In this document: positions 8,680-18,296 of the stretch, piece by piece | Numbering within the stretch: position 1 is the first letter of the stretch | Layout of the letters: each line of letters opens with the position of its first letter | Notes under the pieces: generated by a model | What the model was told of the DNA's origin: nothing | Seen by the model: the letters and a program-made list of their open reading frames with translations, nothing else | The model's database searches: none | Assembly: GCF_047807365.1 (NCBI RefSeq) | Contig: NZ_JBLOUI010000010.1 | Location: 1 to 57,966 of the forward strand | Reading direction: 5' to 3' | DNA from: Peptacetobacter sp900539645 | Lineage (GTDB): Bacteria; Bacillota; Clostridia; Peptostreptococcales; Peptostreptococcaceae | DNA length: 57,966 nucleotides | Made by a program: the position numbers and the translations under genes

Positions 8680-9927
8680 GTGATGAGTGGTTATTTTTAT
8701 AATAAAAAAGCAAACATAATGAAAAAAGACAGCATCGTTATAATATCCAACCAATATAGTGGAAAATGGATAAAAATTCCTCTTATATGCTATGAAGTGA
8801 TAGAAGAGTCAGTTGAAAAACAACTGGCTCTTGAAAAAATGATTGATTTATTTAGTGAAGATGACAAAGACTACTTTAGAAAAATAATAAAATCATTAGA
8901 AGATTTAGATCTAGTAACAGAAAATCCAAATGAAGAAATATATTATGGAATGATTCCAAAAGTTTCAATAGCTATAACTAATAAATGTAACCTAAATTGT
9001 TGCTATTGCTGCAAAGAATCAAACATAAATCGGGAAGAAAGAATGAACTTGAACGAGTTAAAAAAAGTTGTAGACAATGTATTAAAATTAAATCCAATCA
9101 ATCTTACAATATCAGGAGGAGAGCCACTTGTAAGAAAAGACTTTGTTGAGTTTATAGAATATATAAAATTAAAATACGACGAAAAGCTCATACTAAGCAC
9201 AAATGCTACGCTAATAGATGAAAAAATGGCTAAATTTATAAGTGATAATTTTTACGCAGTAGAGATTAGCCTTGATGGATACGACGAAGAAACTTGCTCA
9301 GAAGTAAGGGGAAAAGGTGTATTCAACAAAGTTATGAAGGCTATTGGACATCTTAAAGATAATGGTTGCGATAAGATAAGTATATCTATGGTAATGGGAA
9401 AATATAACGAAGGATATAAACAAAAGTTTGAAGAACTAAATGAAAAAATAGGTACAAAAGCGAGAATAAGATACTTCTGTAAATTTGGAAGAGGATTTAG
9501 TGGATGTGAAAAGTATGTTGAAAATGATGAGGTATTCTACACTCCTCAAGATTTATATACTTTAGATGAAAATAGCTACGACAATATAAACACAGGACAT
9601 TGTAATGCTGGAAGAAATAGCATATTTATAGCAGATGATGGATATGTGTATTCTTGTCCAAATATAACAGATGATAAATTTAAGACATTTAATATATTAG
9701 ATATGGACTTAGAAACAGAGGAAAAATTATATAAAAAGGATTTTGAAGGATTTAAAAACTTTGAAAACTTAGATCTAAAAAATCAAACTCGCTGCAGAGA
9801 TTGTTCAGTAAATGCTTTTTGTAATACTTGCCCAGCGAAAAATCAGTTACTATATGAAAATGAAAAAGCATTTGAAAAATACTGTGAATTTAATAAAAAG
9901 CATTTGGAAAATATATTGTGGAAGTAG
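8680..9927 (+). CDS. Radical SAM/SPASM peptide maturase 1 (with N-terminal RRE-like domain)
   Basis: This 415-residue enzyme has a PqqD-like region at about 5-90, of the kind that binds precursor leaders. The radical SAM core follows: the [4Fe-4S] motif CNLNCCYC supplies Cys103, Cys107 and Cys110, and SGGEP is at 145-149. The C-terminal Cys-rich SPASM-like region has Cys308, Cys326, Cys372, Cys375, Cys381, Cys384 and Cys402 for auxiliary clusters. This is the plan of sactipeptide and ranthipeptide maturases, which join Cys sulfur to a carbon of another residue. GGAGG precedes the ATG 10 bp after permease 2. The Cys-rich peptides encoded on either side are the expected substrates. The exact crosslink cannot be read from sequence. 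Confidence 0.88.
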   Translation: MMSGYFYNKKANIMKKDSIVIISNQYSGKWIKIPLICYEVIEESVEKQLALEKMIDLFSEDDKDYFRKIIKSLEDLDLVTENPNEEIYYGMIPKVSIAITNKCNLNCCYCCKESNINREERMNLNELKKVVDNVLKLNPINLTISGGEPLVRKDFVEFIEYIKLKYDEKLILSTNATLIDEKMAKFISDNFYAVEISLDGYDEETCSEVRGKGVFNKVMKAIGHLKDNGCDKISISMVMGKYNEGYKQKFEELNEKIGTKARIRYFCKFGRGFSGCEKYVENDEVFYTPQDLYTLDENSYDNINTGHCNAGRNSIFIADDGYVYSCPNITDDKFKTFNILDMDLETEEKLYKKDFEGFKNFENLDLKNQTRCRDCSVNAFCNTCPAKNQLLYENEKAFEKYCEFNKKHLENILWK

Positions 9928-9932
9928 AATTT

Positions 9933-10002
9933 TACCATTCAGGTAAATTTTCATACCATTCAGGACAAAGCTATTGTTTTTAATAAGTTAAAATGTTATT
10001 TT
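9933..10002 (+). promoter_or_regulatory. LytTR-type direct-repeat promoter C (precursor 2)
   Basis: Repeats TACCATTCAGGTA (9933-9945) and TACCATTCAGGAC (9954-9966) have a 21-bp period. The -10 TATTTT (9997-10002) is extended by TG and lies 43 bp from the start of the second repeat. It begins 6 bp after the maturase 1 stop codon. Confidence 0.78.
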
Positions 10003-10047
10003 AAAGACAAGAAATTTAAAGAAAAAATTTTTAACTTTAATATATTA

Positions 10048-10154
10048 ATTAAATTAAATAAATGAATAATAGCAACCTGCACACATAATAAAAGAGAATA
10101 TTGTATAAAAATATTTGGCAGAGGATACTATTTGAAATTATATTTTAATTTAAT
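10048..10154 (+). ncRNA. Structured leader RNA upstream of precursor 2
   Basis: The basal stem here is a perfect 11-bp pairing of ATTAAATTAAA (10048-10058) with TTTAATTTAAT (10144-10154), different in sequence from the CTGAA/TTCAG stems of the other copies but at the same place. AATAG (10068-10072) pairs with CTATT (10128-10132), and CTGC (10077-10080) pairs with GCAG. A TGA at 10062-10064 interrupts the reading frame seen in some other copies, which argues for an RNA rather than a peptide. Confidence 0.7.
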
Positions 10155-10191
10155 CATATATATAAATATAAAAACTTAGGAGGAAAATAAA

Positions 10192-10359
10192 ATGTCAGAA
10201 GTTAAAAGAAAAAAAATAAAAATAGAGGAAAAGATAGAACTAAAAGAAATAGAAATGCAAGCAGATCCATGTAAAGGAAGTAATAATATCATATGTAAAC
10301 ATAATTGCTGTAAAGATTGTTATAATGGTACATCACCATATCCTACAAAGATGTATTAA
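10192..10359 (+). CDS. Cys-rich RiPP precursor peptide 2
   Basis: This 55-residue peptide has a ribosome site AGGAGG. The leader contains KIELKEIEMQADP; the core has Cys27, Cys35, Cys39, Cys40 and Cys43 in the same spacing as precursor 1, with NCCKDCY at the double Cys. The tail ends PTKMY. It has its own direct-repeat promoter and leader RNA, and permease 3 follows after a hairpin. Confidence 0.85.
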   Translation: MSEVKRKKIKIEEKIELKEIEMQADPCKGSNNIICKHNCCKDCYNGTSPYPTKMY

Positions 10360-10378
10360 ATTACAGTTTGAGGTATAA

Positions 10379-10404
10379 AGGGGAGTATCATACTCCCCTA
10401 TTTT
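10379..10404 (+). terminator. Attenuator hairpin between precursor 2 and permease 3
   Basis: The stem AGGGGAGTA / TACTCCCCT has a TCA loop and is followed by ATTTTACT. It has the same position and GC-rich core as the hairpin after precursor 1. Confidence 0.7.
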
Positions 10405-10426
10405 ACTAAGAATAGGATGTGGTATT

Positions 10427-13027
10427 ATGAAAAAAATATATAGAAAACTTTCTTATCTATATATAAAAAAGAACAAATCCAGAAGTCTGATGATGCTTAT
10501 CATGGTAATAGCTACAGTAGCATTTATGATTTCTATAGATATGATAGAAGTATCTCAGACATATAGCAGAGCAGAAGCATATAAAAAGGCGTATGGTGAT
10601 TATCATATTGAATATGTAGATATTAGCAAGGAAAAGATAAATAAGGTAAAGAATGATAAGAGAGTAGGATACAATGATAATGTGCAAAACTTAGGGTTTC
10701 TTATAAATAAAGAAAATGGTACAAGAGTTGAATTAAAATCATTTGATGGAGAAAATGATAATTCAATGAAATATTTTGATAGAAAAGGTCAAGTTTTAAA
10801 AGGAAGGAAACCTAAAAATAATAACGAGATAGTGGTAGATGAAGAAAGTGCTAAAAATTTAGGTATATCAGAAAATCCAATAGGAAAAACAATATCTTTT
10901 GAGCTTAGAAAAAGTTATACTCTTCCTACAGGAGAGGAAAAATTATATTCTGAAATAAAAACATTTAAAGTAGTTGGAATTGTACAAAGAGCATATAAAG
11001 GTCTTGATTCTAGTATCACAGGAGCAGAACATGAGAGAGGATTAAGTTATACATATGGAGATTTTAATGGACAAAATATAATTCCAACCGAGGCGTTGAC
11101 ATACGATATAATATTAAGATTTAATGGAAATGAAGAAAAAGCGAATAGTCTAGTTGAAAAAGTAGCTATGGATTATGAACTTGGAAGAATGTCATTCAAT
11201 CCAAATTCAAATTATTTAGCAGAATTATTTAAAATAAATGATTTGAAAAATATAAGAGAGATTAATAATAATAACTTGATTTTAATTTTAACGGTAATCC
11301 TTTTAGTATTCAATATGTTAAATATAATATGGGGAGAATACTTAAAAGAAATAAGTATGCTAAGACTTATTGGAGCAAGAAAAAAAGATATAAGATTTAT
11401 GGTTATATATCAGTCAGTATTATTAGCGATATTTGGAACTATAATAGGAATTGCTGTAGGAGTAGGGATTACAGGATTAGGAGTTAATTTATTTAAAGAC
11501 ACTACATTAGAAATAGCAAAAGTTAAACCTAGAATATATATAGATACTGAAGTAATTACAAAAACTATTATAGTGACTATAACAGCTATAATGTTAGCTA
11601 CAATTATTCCTGTAATAAGGATAGGTAGAGTTGGATGTATGGAATCTATAACAAATTCTACAACTCATATAAATAGAGGAAAACAATCAAAAGTAGGAAG
11701 ATTTATTCAAAATAAGTTTGGTATTTATAGATATATGGGAATAAGAAATCTTTGGCTTAAAAAGACAAGAACATTAATATCAATACTTACTATTACACTT
11801 TGTGGATATTTAATTATGTATACATTTTCAAGTATGGTGAATGAAGTTAATGACAAGATAAGAAGAATATATCATAGATACGATATAGAAAGTTCTATTG
11901 GAATAGCAAGTGATCCAGATACTTATAAAATACCAGAAAAGATAATAGACAATATAAAAGATATGAAAGGTGTAAAATTTGTTTCTTCTAGATACAATGG
12001 TAAATCAACATTTGTTGAAGATAGAAATAAGATAAATGATTATTTTATAGAGTATTATGGAATAGAAGGGAAGGAAAAAGTTGAGTTTGAAAATTACCTT
12101 AGATTCTTTAATGATAAAGATATAAAAAGAGTCTTAGAAGAATATATGTTAGATGATAAAACCACAAAAGATATAAATGGTAAAACAGATGGATATGTAA
12201 ATGTAGCAGTATATAATCATTTTTATGATATTATAAAAACAAATACTTATCAAAATATATATAAAGATTTAAAAGAGGGTGACGTAATAACTCTTGGTGT
12301 AAAATATCATAATGGAGAAAAAATAGAAAAAAGAAATGTAAAAGTAAGAGTTGCAGCGATAATAGATTTAGAGTGGCGGGCTTATGGAGATTTTCTTCAA
12401 CCATCTGCTTTAGAGGTAATAACTTCTGAAAATAATATGAAAGAATTGTTAGGGTTTAAAGCATATAATAATCTTATTGTAGATTATAAAGATATTAATA
12501 ATGTAGAAGAGAATAAGAAAATAGAAAAATATATTAAAGAAAATGTACCAGGATCACTAAAAATAAAACAAGGATTTTATAATGAACAAATTGAAGGAAC
12601 TAAACAAATGTACAGAGAAGGTATCGTAAATATAAGTTTGGTACTAATGATTGCTGCAATAAGTATATTCTGTACAGTTAAATCTAATTTAATGGAAAGA
12701 AGAAAAGAAATATTTACAATGAGAGCTTTGGGAATGTCTGCTAAAGATATGAATAGGATGAATATGTGGGAATCAATGATATATGCTTTATTGAGTATAT
12801 TATCAGGTATAGGATTGTCAACATATGAACTTATCAAGTTTGTTGAATGGCATAATGAAGCATATAAAACATATGGTATAGAGCATTTTATGGACTTTAC
12901 ATTCCCATATCCACAGGCGATAATATTCGCAGTTGTTACACTAGTTACTTGTATAATAGCAGTAAAATTAGCAAACAGAGATTTTAAGAATAAAGAAATA
13001 TCAGATGGTATGAGAGATATAGACTAG
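10427..13027 (+). CDS. FtsX/MacB-type ABC transporter permease 3
   Basis: This 866-residue permease has the family plan of eight membrane segments and two outer domains. Both FtsX motifs are present (EISMLRLIGARKKD and EIFTMRALGMSAKD). The ribosome site before the ATG is weak (GGATGTGG). It follows precursor 2 and precedes radical SAM maturase 2. The second outer domain has its own sequence, while the last ~100 residues are shared with the paralogues. A role in immunity or sensing with the ATPase at 29678 is inferred. Confidence 0.85.
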   Translation: MKKIYRKLSYLYIKKNKSRSLMMLIMVIATVAFMISIDMIEVSQTYSRAEAYKKAYGDYHIEYVDISKEKINKVKNDKRVGYNDNVQNLGFLINKENGTRVELKSFDGENDNSMKYFDRKGQVLKGRKPKNNNEIVVDEESAKNLGISENPIGKTISFELRKSYTLPTGEEKLYSEIKTFKVVGIVQRAYKGLDSSITGAEHERGLSYTYGDFNGQNIIPTEALTYDIILRFNGNEEKANSLVEKVAMDYELGRMSFNPNSNYLAELFKINDLKNIREINNNNLILILTVILLVFNMLNIIWGEYLKEISMLRLIGARKKDIRFMVIYQSVLLAIFGTIIGIAVGVGITGLGVNLFKDTTLEIAKVKPRIYIDTEVITKTIIVTITAIMLATIIPVIRIGRVGCMESITNSTTHINRGKQSKVGRFIQNKFGIYRYMGIRNLWLKKTRTLISILTITLCGYLIMYTFSSMVNEVNDKIRRIYHRYDIESSIGIASDPDTYKIPEKIIDNIKDMKGVKFVSSRYNGKSTFVEDRNKINDYFIEYYGIEGKEKVEFENYLRFFNDKDIKRVLEEYMLDDKTTKDINGKTDGYVNVAVYNHFYDIIKTNTYQNIYKDLKEGDVITLGVKYHNGEKIEKRNVKVRVAAIIDLEWRAYGDFLQPSALEVITSENNMKELLGFKAYNNLIVDYKDINNVEENKKIEKYIKENVPGSLKIKQGFYNEQIEGTKQMYREGIVNISLVLMIAAISIFCTVKSNLMERRKEIFTMRALGMSAKDMNRMNMWESMIYALLSILSGIGLSTYELIKFVEWHNEAYKTYGIEHFMDFTFPYPQAIIFAVVTLVTCIIAVKLANRDFKNKEISDGMRDID

Positions 13028-13048
13028 ATAGTAAAAAATAAAAATAAT

Positions 13049-13086
13049 TAATATATGGGATAGTTTTTGCTATCCTCATATATTAA
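13049..13086 (+). terminator. Hairpin between permease 3 and maturase 2
   Basis: The arms ATATATGGGATAG and CTATCCTCATATAT flank a TTTTTG loop. No T-run follows, so it is more likely a processing or partial-termination signal than a full terminator. Confidence 0.4.
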
Positions 13087-13113
13087 ATAAAAATCATAAA
13101 GAAGGTGATTACT

Positions 13114-14409
13114 TTGAAGTTTAGAGAAGAAAGAATTAAATTTAAAGACAAAGAACTGATAATAAGAGAAAGAAATAACAGAGTGCTTATGTACAACACA
13201 AGATTTAAAAGACATATAATTCAAAGTAAAGAAGTATACTCATATATAAAAAAGGCAGAAGAAATGGGACTTACAGTAGAAGAATTTGTCGATATGTTTG
13301 AAGGTTCAGACAAGGAATATATGAAAGACCTTATGATAAACATGGGAAAAGCAGGTATACTTGAATCATCAATGAGTGAAGATTTTTATAAAAATATGAA
13401 TAATAGATTTAAAGCTATATATTTGGCAGCAACTCATAAGTGTAATTTAGCTTGTAGACATTGTTGTACAAATTGCAACTCTACAGAAAAAGATATACTA
13501 ACTACAGAAGATGTAAAATCAATAATGGATTTTGTAGCTGAACTAGAACCGTACGAGTTTATAATAACAGGTGGAGAGCCTATGATAAGAAGCGATTTTG
13601 AAGAGTGTGTTCATTACTTTAAAGAAAAAGACTGTAAAACAGAACTAGTTCTTTCTACAAATGCAACTATTATAGATGAATCTAATGTAGACTTTATAGT
13701 AAATCATTTTAATAGAGTAGAAATAAGTATAGATGGAGTAGATGAAGAAACTTGTGGATTAGTTAGGGAAAGAGGAGTATTCAATAAAATAATGAGATCT
13801 ATAGTATTACTTCATACTAGAGGATTTAGAAATATAAGAACGTCTATGGTTGTTGGAGATAAGAATAAACACCTTGAAGAAAAATTTTATGCTTTAAATG
13901 AAAGAATAGGAACAAAAGGAATGGTTAGATGCTTTGAGCCAGAAGGTAGAGGAGTAGAAAATGCGTCATACTTTATATCAGAGGAAACTATACTTCCATT
14001 TGGACTTACAGAATTAGATAAATTAAGTTTTGAAAAAGATAAAGATAATCTAAAATCATGTTCTTGTGATATGTATAAGTCAAAAATGTTTATAGATTAT
14101 GATGGAAATATGTATCCATGTCAATCTTTGATAAAACCAAAGTATTCTTATGGAAGTGCATTAGATAAAGATACTAGAATGAGTGTGCTTGATTTTGATT
14201 ATGATTTATCTGATAGTAAACTAGCAGCTAGACTACAAAATATAATGCCGTATAATTTTGAAAAATGTAAGGATTGTGATGTAAATGTATTTTGCTTTTT
14301 CTGTCCTGCACTAGTAGATAAGTTGTTAGATAATGAAGATTGTCCTGACTATGAAAAATGGTGTTCTATAATGAAACCACAATTAAATAGAATAGTATGG
14401 GGGGAATAA
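13114..14409 (+). CDS. Radical SAM/SPASM peptide maturase 2 (with N-terminal RRE-like domain)
   Basis: This 431-residue paralogue of maturase 1 reads from a TTG. I choose that start because GAAGGTG lies 6 bp before it; the in-frame GTG at 13105 is inside that ribosome site. Residues 1-85 resemble a leader-binding PqqD-like domain. The radical SAM motif CNLACRHC gives Cys110, Cys114 and Cys117, followed by GGEP at 143-146. The C-terminal region has Cys385, Cys388, Cys394, Cys397 and Cys417 (CKDCDVNVFCFFC), typical of auxiliary cluster ligands. It heads a tight run of maturase 3, exporter and protease, so these are very likely made together. Whether it modifies a different precursor or a different Cys from maturase 1 is not visible. 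Confidence 0.88.
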   Translation: MKFREERIKFKDKELIIRERNNRVLMYNTRFKRHIIQSKEVYSYIKKAEEMGLTVEEFVDMFEGSDKEYMKDLMINMGKAGILESSMSEDFYKNMNNRFKAIYLAATHKCNLACRHCCTNCNSTEKDILTTEDVKSIMDFVAELEPYEFIITGGEPMIRSDFEECVHYFKEKDCKTELVLSTNATIIDESNVDFIVNHFNRVEISIDGVDEETCGLVRERGVFNKIMRSIVLLHTRGFRNIRTSMVVGDKNKHLEEKFYALNERIGTKGMVRCFEPEGRGVENASYFISEETILPFGLTELDKLSFEKDKDNLKSCSCDMYKSKMFIDYDGNMYPCQSLIKPKYSYGSALDKDTRMSVLDFDYDLSDSKLAARLQNIMPYNFEKCKDCDVNVFCFFCPALVDKLLDNEDCPDYEKWCSIMKPQLNRIVWGE

Positions 14410-14413
14410 AAAT

Positions 14414-15460
14414 ATGAAATTTACAATAGTAATGACTGATGACTGTAATCTTAGATGTAGCTACTGTTATGAAGGTGGTTGTAAACCTAAAAAATATATG
14501 AACAAAGAAACAGCAGATAAATGTATAGAGTTTATAAAAGAAAAACTAAAAGAAGAAAAGGATGATAAAAGACCATTATGGATAACACTTCATGGTGGAG
14601 AACCTCTTCTAAATTTTGATATAGTAAAATATATTAAAAATAAATTGGATGATGAAATAGTAGATAGAAAAATAATATATGATATGACTACAAATGGAAC
14701 AATAATGAACGATGAAATATTAGAGTTTATAAAAAATGATTTAACAGAGGTATCTATAAGTTTAGATGGTACTAAAGAATCACATAATGCAAATAGAGTA
14801 TTTCCAGACGGAAGTGGATCATATGATATAGTTATGAAAAATATAAAAAAACTACAAGATGAAAATATACCTATTAGATGTAGGATGACATTTAACCAAT
14901 ATAATGTAGATAAAATGTATGAAAGTATTGAAAGTGTGTCAAAACTTGGCTTTAGATATCTTGCAACTGCTGTAGATATTATGTCTGAGTGGAGCGAGGA
15001 AAAAGTTGAAGTATATAAAGAACAGAGAATGAAGCTTATAGACTTTCATTTAAAAAATCCAGAAGTAAATTTAGGTATGACAGATTTAAGACTTTTAAAT
15101 GTTAAGCGAGGGGATTGTTTTGGTGGTATATGCACATTTTGCATAGATACAGATGGAACAATTTATCCGTGTACATTTGCAATAGGTAAAAAAGACTATG
15201 AAATAGGAAATATATATAATGAAAACCCTTTAGATAAAGATAAATTAAAAGAAGTTGTTAATGAGAATTTTAGAGATTTTGAAGAATGTTCAGGTTGTAC
15301 AAGAAAAGAATACTGTACTGCTGTAAGATGTAGAATAGTTAACAAACTTAGTACAGGTAGTTATTCAGAAGTGCCATATATGGCTTGTGTTGATGAACAT
15401 ATGAACTTTAAAACAACTAAAAAACTTTTGGAACTTGGTGAAAGAGGTAGGGATTTATAA
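14414..15460 (+). CDS. Radical SAM/SPASM peptide maturase 3 (no RRE domain)
   Basis: This 348-residue radical SAM enzyme begins almost directly with the cluster motif CNLRCSYC (Cys11, Cys15, Cys18); HGGEP is at 60-64. The C-terminus has a Cys-rich region (FGGICTFC, YPCTF, CSGCTRKEYC, MACVDEH). It resembles anaerobic sulfatase-maturase-type SPASM proteins in plan. It lacks the N-terminal leader-binding segment of the other two, so it may use their RRE or act on a part-modified peptide (inference). Its ATG lies 4 bp after the maturase 2 stop, with the ribosome site inside the end of that gene, and its stop abuts the exporter start. Confidence 0.85.
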   Translation: MKFTIVMTDDCNLRCSYCYEGGCKPKKYMNKETADKCIEFIKEKLKEEKDDKRPLWITLHGGEPLLNFDIVKYIKNKLDDEIVDRKIIYDMTTNGTIMNDEILEFIKNDLTEVSISLDGTKESHNANRVFPDGSGSYDIVMKNIKKLQDENIPIRCRMTFNQYNVDKMYESIESVSKLGFRYLATAVDIMSEWSEEKVEVYKEQRMKLIDFHLKNPEVNLGMTDLRLLNVKRGDCFGGICTFCIDTDGTIYPCTFAIGKKDYEIGNIYNENPLDKDKLKEVVNENFRDFEECSGCTRKEYCTAVRCRIVNKLSTGSYSEVPYMACVDEHMNFKTTKKLLELGERGRDL

Positions 15461-17218
15461 ATGGAAAAGTCAAATATATCCAAAAGAAAAAGTCCTGTAA
15501 AAAGGTTTATAAAATTTGTAGTAAATCATAATAAGATGAGTATTTTTACTGCAATGATAATGGTGATATTTATAACATCGATAGACCTTATTCTGCCTAT
15601 GCTGACAAAAAATATGGTAGATAAAGGTATAACAGGAAAAAATCTTGAATTACTATTAAAAATAATTGCAGCTTATTCTGTAATGTCAGTTTTAGCTAGA
15701 GTTTTAAATTTGACACTAGGCTATATATATGCAACTATGAGAAATAGGGTGGCTGTAAAGTTTAGATTGAAGGTATTAGATCATTTATCGAAGTTATCTG
15801 GAAAATTCTATACAGAGAATAAAACTGGAAATCTTATGTCTATAGTACAATCTGATATAGATATAATAGAAAATATAGATGCGGAACTTGTATTTTCTAT
15901 TATTAAAAATTCAATAACAGCGATTATTTCTCTCTACTTAATGTTTAGACTACAATCTGTTCTTTTTGTAGTTGTTGTGTTTATACAAATATTACTTGTT
16001 ACAACGCAGAGATACTTTACAAAAAATATACATTCTAATGTGAGTATGTTTAGAGATGAATATGGTGATACAAGCAATGTAGTTCAAGAATATGTTTATA
16101 ATATAATGAATGTTATAATATCTAAATCAAAGAGGTTTTTTATATCACAATTTATAAAAGGTCAGAGAGGACTTATAAATAAAGATATAAAAATAGATGT
16201 TCTTATGAGTGGAAATATGTGTGTTGCAAATATATTTAATCTTATGATGAGTATGGCTATATATGGATATGGTGGATATATGATAATAAATGGAGATTTT
16301 ACATTAGGTTCATTAATAGCATTTCAAAACTATGCAGGAATGTTAATAGGCCCATGTATAAGTATTGTAAATGCAAATAATAGAATACAACAAGCTAAAG
16401 TTTCTATAGAAAGAGTATATTCTATATTAGATGAAGAACCTGTTATAGATGAAGATCAAAATATGCTAGAAGGACTAAGAGCAGATAATATTAAAGAAAT
16501 ATCTGTTGAAAATGTAAAGTTTGGATATGAAAATGATGAATCTGAAAAGAAATATATCTTAAATAATGTATCTATGAAATTTGAAAGAGGAGATATTTCG
16601 GCTATTGTTGGAGAGAGTGGATGTGGAAAGTCAACTCTTTCAAAGCTTATGTATAGACTATGGGATGTTGATGATGGAAGTATTAAAATTGATGAAAGAG
16701 ATATAAGAAATATAAAACTTATGTCTTTGAGAAAATGTATTTCTGTAGTTAGTCAAGAGATAGTTATATTTGATAGTACAATAAGAAATAATATATCATT
16801 AGGCAAAAAAATACCAGATGATGATATATTGAGAGTATGTAGTTTAGCTGGTTTAGATGATTTTATTTCTTCTCTTGAAGCTGGTTTAGATACAGAGATA
16901 GGGGAAAAAGGAATAAAAATATCTGGAGGACAAAAGCAAAGAATTTCTATAGCCAGAGCTATGTTATGTGATAGTCCAATTATTATATTTGATGAAGCTA
17001 CATCAGCATTAGATAATGTATCTCAAGATATAATAATGGATAGTATAAAGAAGAACTTAGAAGATAGAATAGTAATAGTGATAGCACACAGATTATCTAC
17101 TATAAAAGATGTAGACAAAATATTTGTAATGTCAAATGGAAAAATAGCAGAATCAGGAAATCACGAAGAACTTATATCTAAAAAGGGAATATACTATAAA
17201 TTGTATAGAAATGAATAA
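15461..17218 (+). CDS. Peptide-type ABC exporter (fused membrane and ATPase domains)
   Basis: This 585-residue half-transporter has about six membrane segments in residues 20-310. The ATPase domain follows: Walker A GESGCGKST near 384, signature ISGGQKQR, Walker B IIIFDEATSAL, H-loop AHRLS. It has no N-terminal C39 protease, so leader removal must fall to another enzyme; a subtilisin-like gene follows 12 bp downstream. The ATG directly follows the stop codon of maturase 3. Export of the modified peptide as a homodimer is the likely role. Confidence 0.88.
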   Translation: MEKSNISKRKSPVKRFIKFVVNHNKMSIFTAMIMVIFITSIDLILPMLTKNMVDKGITGKNLELLLKIIAAYSVMSVLARVLNLTLGYIYATMRNRVAVKFRLKVLDHLSKLSGKFYTENKTGNLMSIVQSDIDIIENIDAELVFSIIKNSITAIISLYLMFRLQSVLFVVVVFIQILLVTTQRYFTKNIHSNVSMFRDEYGDTSNVVQEYVYNIMNVIISKSKRFFISQFIKGQRGLINKDIKIDVLMSGNMCVANIFNLMMSMAIYGYGGYMIINGDFTLGSLIAFQNYAGMLIGPCISIVNANNRIQQAKVSIERVYSILDEEPVIDEDQNMLEGLRADNIKEISVENVKFGYENDESEKKYILNNVSMKFERGDISAIVGESGCGKSTLSKLMYRLWDVDDGSIKIDERDIRNIKLMSLRKCISVVSQEIVIFDSTIRNNISLGKKIPDDDILRVCSLAGLDDFISSLEAGLDTEIGEKGIKISGGQKQRISIARAMLCDSPIIIFDEATSALDNVSQDIIMDSIKKNLEDRIVIVIAHRLSTIKDVDKIFVMSNGKIAESGNHEELISKKGIYYKLYRNE

Positions 17219-17230
17219 AGAGGTAGTTCT

Positions 17231-18208
17231 ATGAAAAATATAAAAATTGCTGTATTAGATACAGGAATAGATACGGAAGATAAAGATATCAAAGATAGAT
17301 ATGTATATGATAAAGAATTGCAAGTTGAAGGTATAGATAATATAGAAGATGTAATAGGACATGGAACATTATGTGCAAAGACTATACTAGAAAGATGCCC
17401 AGAAGCGATAATATATCCTATTAAGATATTTAATGATGAAGGAGTGACTGAAGTATCAAAGCTTATAGTAGCATTAGCAAATCTGATTGGTAAAAATATA
17501 GATATAATAAATATATCAGCATCTATGATAAAAGAAAATAGACTTGAAGATTTGAGAACAGTATGCAATATTCTTAGAAGTGAAGGAAAGATACTAGTAG
17601 CTTCTAAACATAAGAAAGCGAAAAATATAAAAAGTTATCCAGCTTCATTTGATTCTGTAATTGGTGTGAAAGGATATAAGAGAATTTGCAAAGATAATGA
17701 TTATACATATGATAGTAAAAGAGAAAACCAAATGTATGCAAATGGAAGAGATAGATTGTATAAATTTAAAGATAGTGTAACTGCATTTGGAAAGCATAGT
17801 AGAGCATCTGCATTAGCTGCGGGGATAATAGCAGAGATAATGTATAAAGAGAATACAAAAGATATTTATAAAATAGAGCAAATTTTAAAAAGTAAATCAA
17901 ACATATCTGAAACATATAAAGAAAGAAGATACAAATATAAAAAAGAATATGTGTATGATACTATTGTTAGAAAGATTGTTGATATTTTGAATGAAAATTT
18001 TGCAGATGGACGAATAAATATAGAGTTTCTTGAAAAAAATAGTTTGATTAATAATATGACAGGGTTGTATGGAGATAATGCGTATGATTTTGTTTGTATG
18101 CTAAATAAAGAATTTGGCATAGATATAAATTATGAGAATTTGTACTTGTACGAAATAGAAAATTTGTACATTTTGAGCCATATTGTTCATAAAGAACTAG
18201 ATAAATAA
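17231..18208 (+). CDS. Subtilisin-like (S8) protease with C-terminal acyl-carrier-like domain
   Basis: The 325-residue protein has no signal peptide and reads as cytoplasmic. The subtilase domain (about 4-215) shows Asp10 in VLDTGID, His44 in GHGT and probable nucleophile Ser193 in RASALAAG. Where subtilases normally have the oxyanion-hole Asn (AAGN), this one has ASKHK, so activity or mechanism may be altered. Residues ~243-322 look like an acyl-carrier fold (IVRKIVDILNE ... LNKEFGIDI ... IENLYILSHIV), but the usual Asp-Ser attachment site reads Asp-Asn. I recall an NCBIfam class of 'peptide maturation system acyl carrier-related' proteins in clostridial Cys-rich peptide loci; membership is unchecked. 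It probably cuts the leader from the modified precursors. Confidence 0.8.
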   Translation: MKNIKIAVLDTGIDTEDKDIKDRYVYDKELQVEGIDNIEDVIGHGTLCAKTILERCPEAIIYPIKIFNDEGVTEVSKLIVALANLIGKNIDIINISASMIKENRLEDLRTVCNILRSEGKILVASKHKKAKNIKSYPASFDSVIGVKGYKRICKDNDYTYDSKRENQMYANGRDRLYKFKDSVTAFGKHSRASALAAGIIAEIMYKENTKDIYKIEQILKSKSNISETYKERRYKYKKEYVYDTIVRKIVDILNENFADGRINIEFLEKNSLINNMTGLYGDNAYDFVCMLNKEFGIDINYENLYLYEIENLYILSHIVHKELDK

Positions 18209-18218
18209 TAGTAAAGAA

Positions 18219-18272
18219 GGGAGAGAGTATTTATGTCAAAAATTATAAAGCATAGATACTCTCTTTTTAATT
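18219..18272 (+). terminator. Intrinsic terminator ending the maturation operon
   Basis: The arms AGAGAGTATTTATG and CATAGATACTCTCT flank a 15-nt loop and are followed by TTTTAATTAG. It ends the maturase 2 to protease transcript before the second regulator pair. Confidence 0.8.
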
Positions 18273-18296
18273 AGTTGATATAAAGAGAGGTAAAAA

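Noticed and set aside
13105..13113. GTG at 13105 as start of maturase 2
   Set aside because: It lies inside the GAAGGTG ribosome site; the TTG at 13114 has proper spacing.
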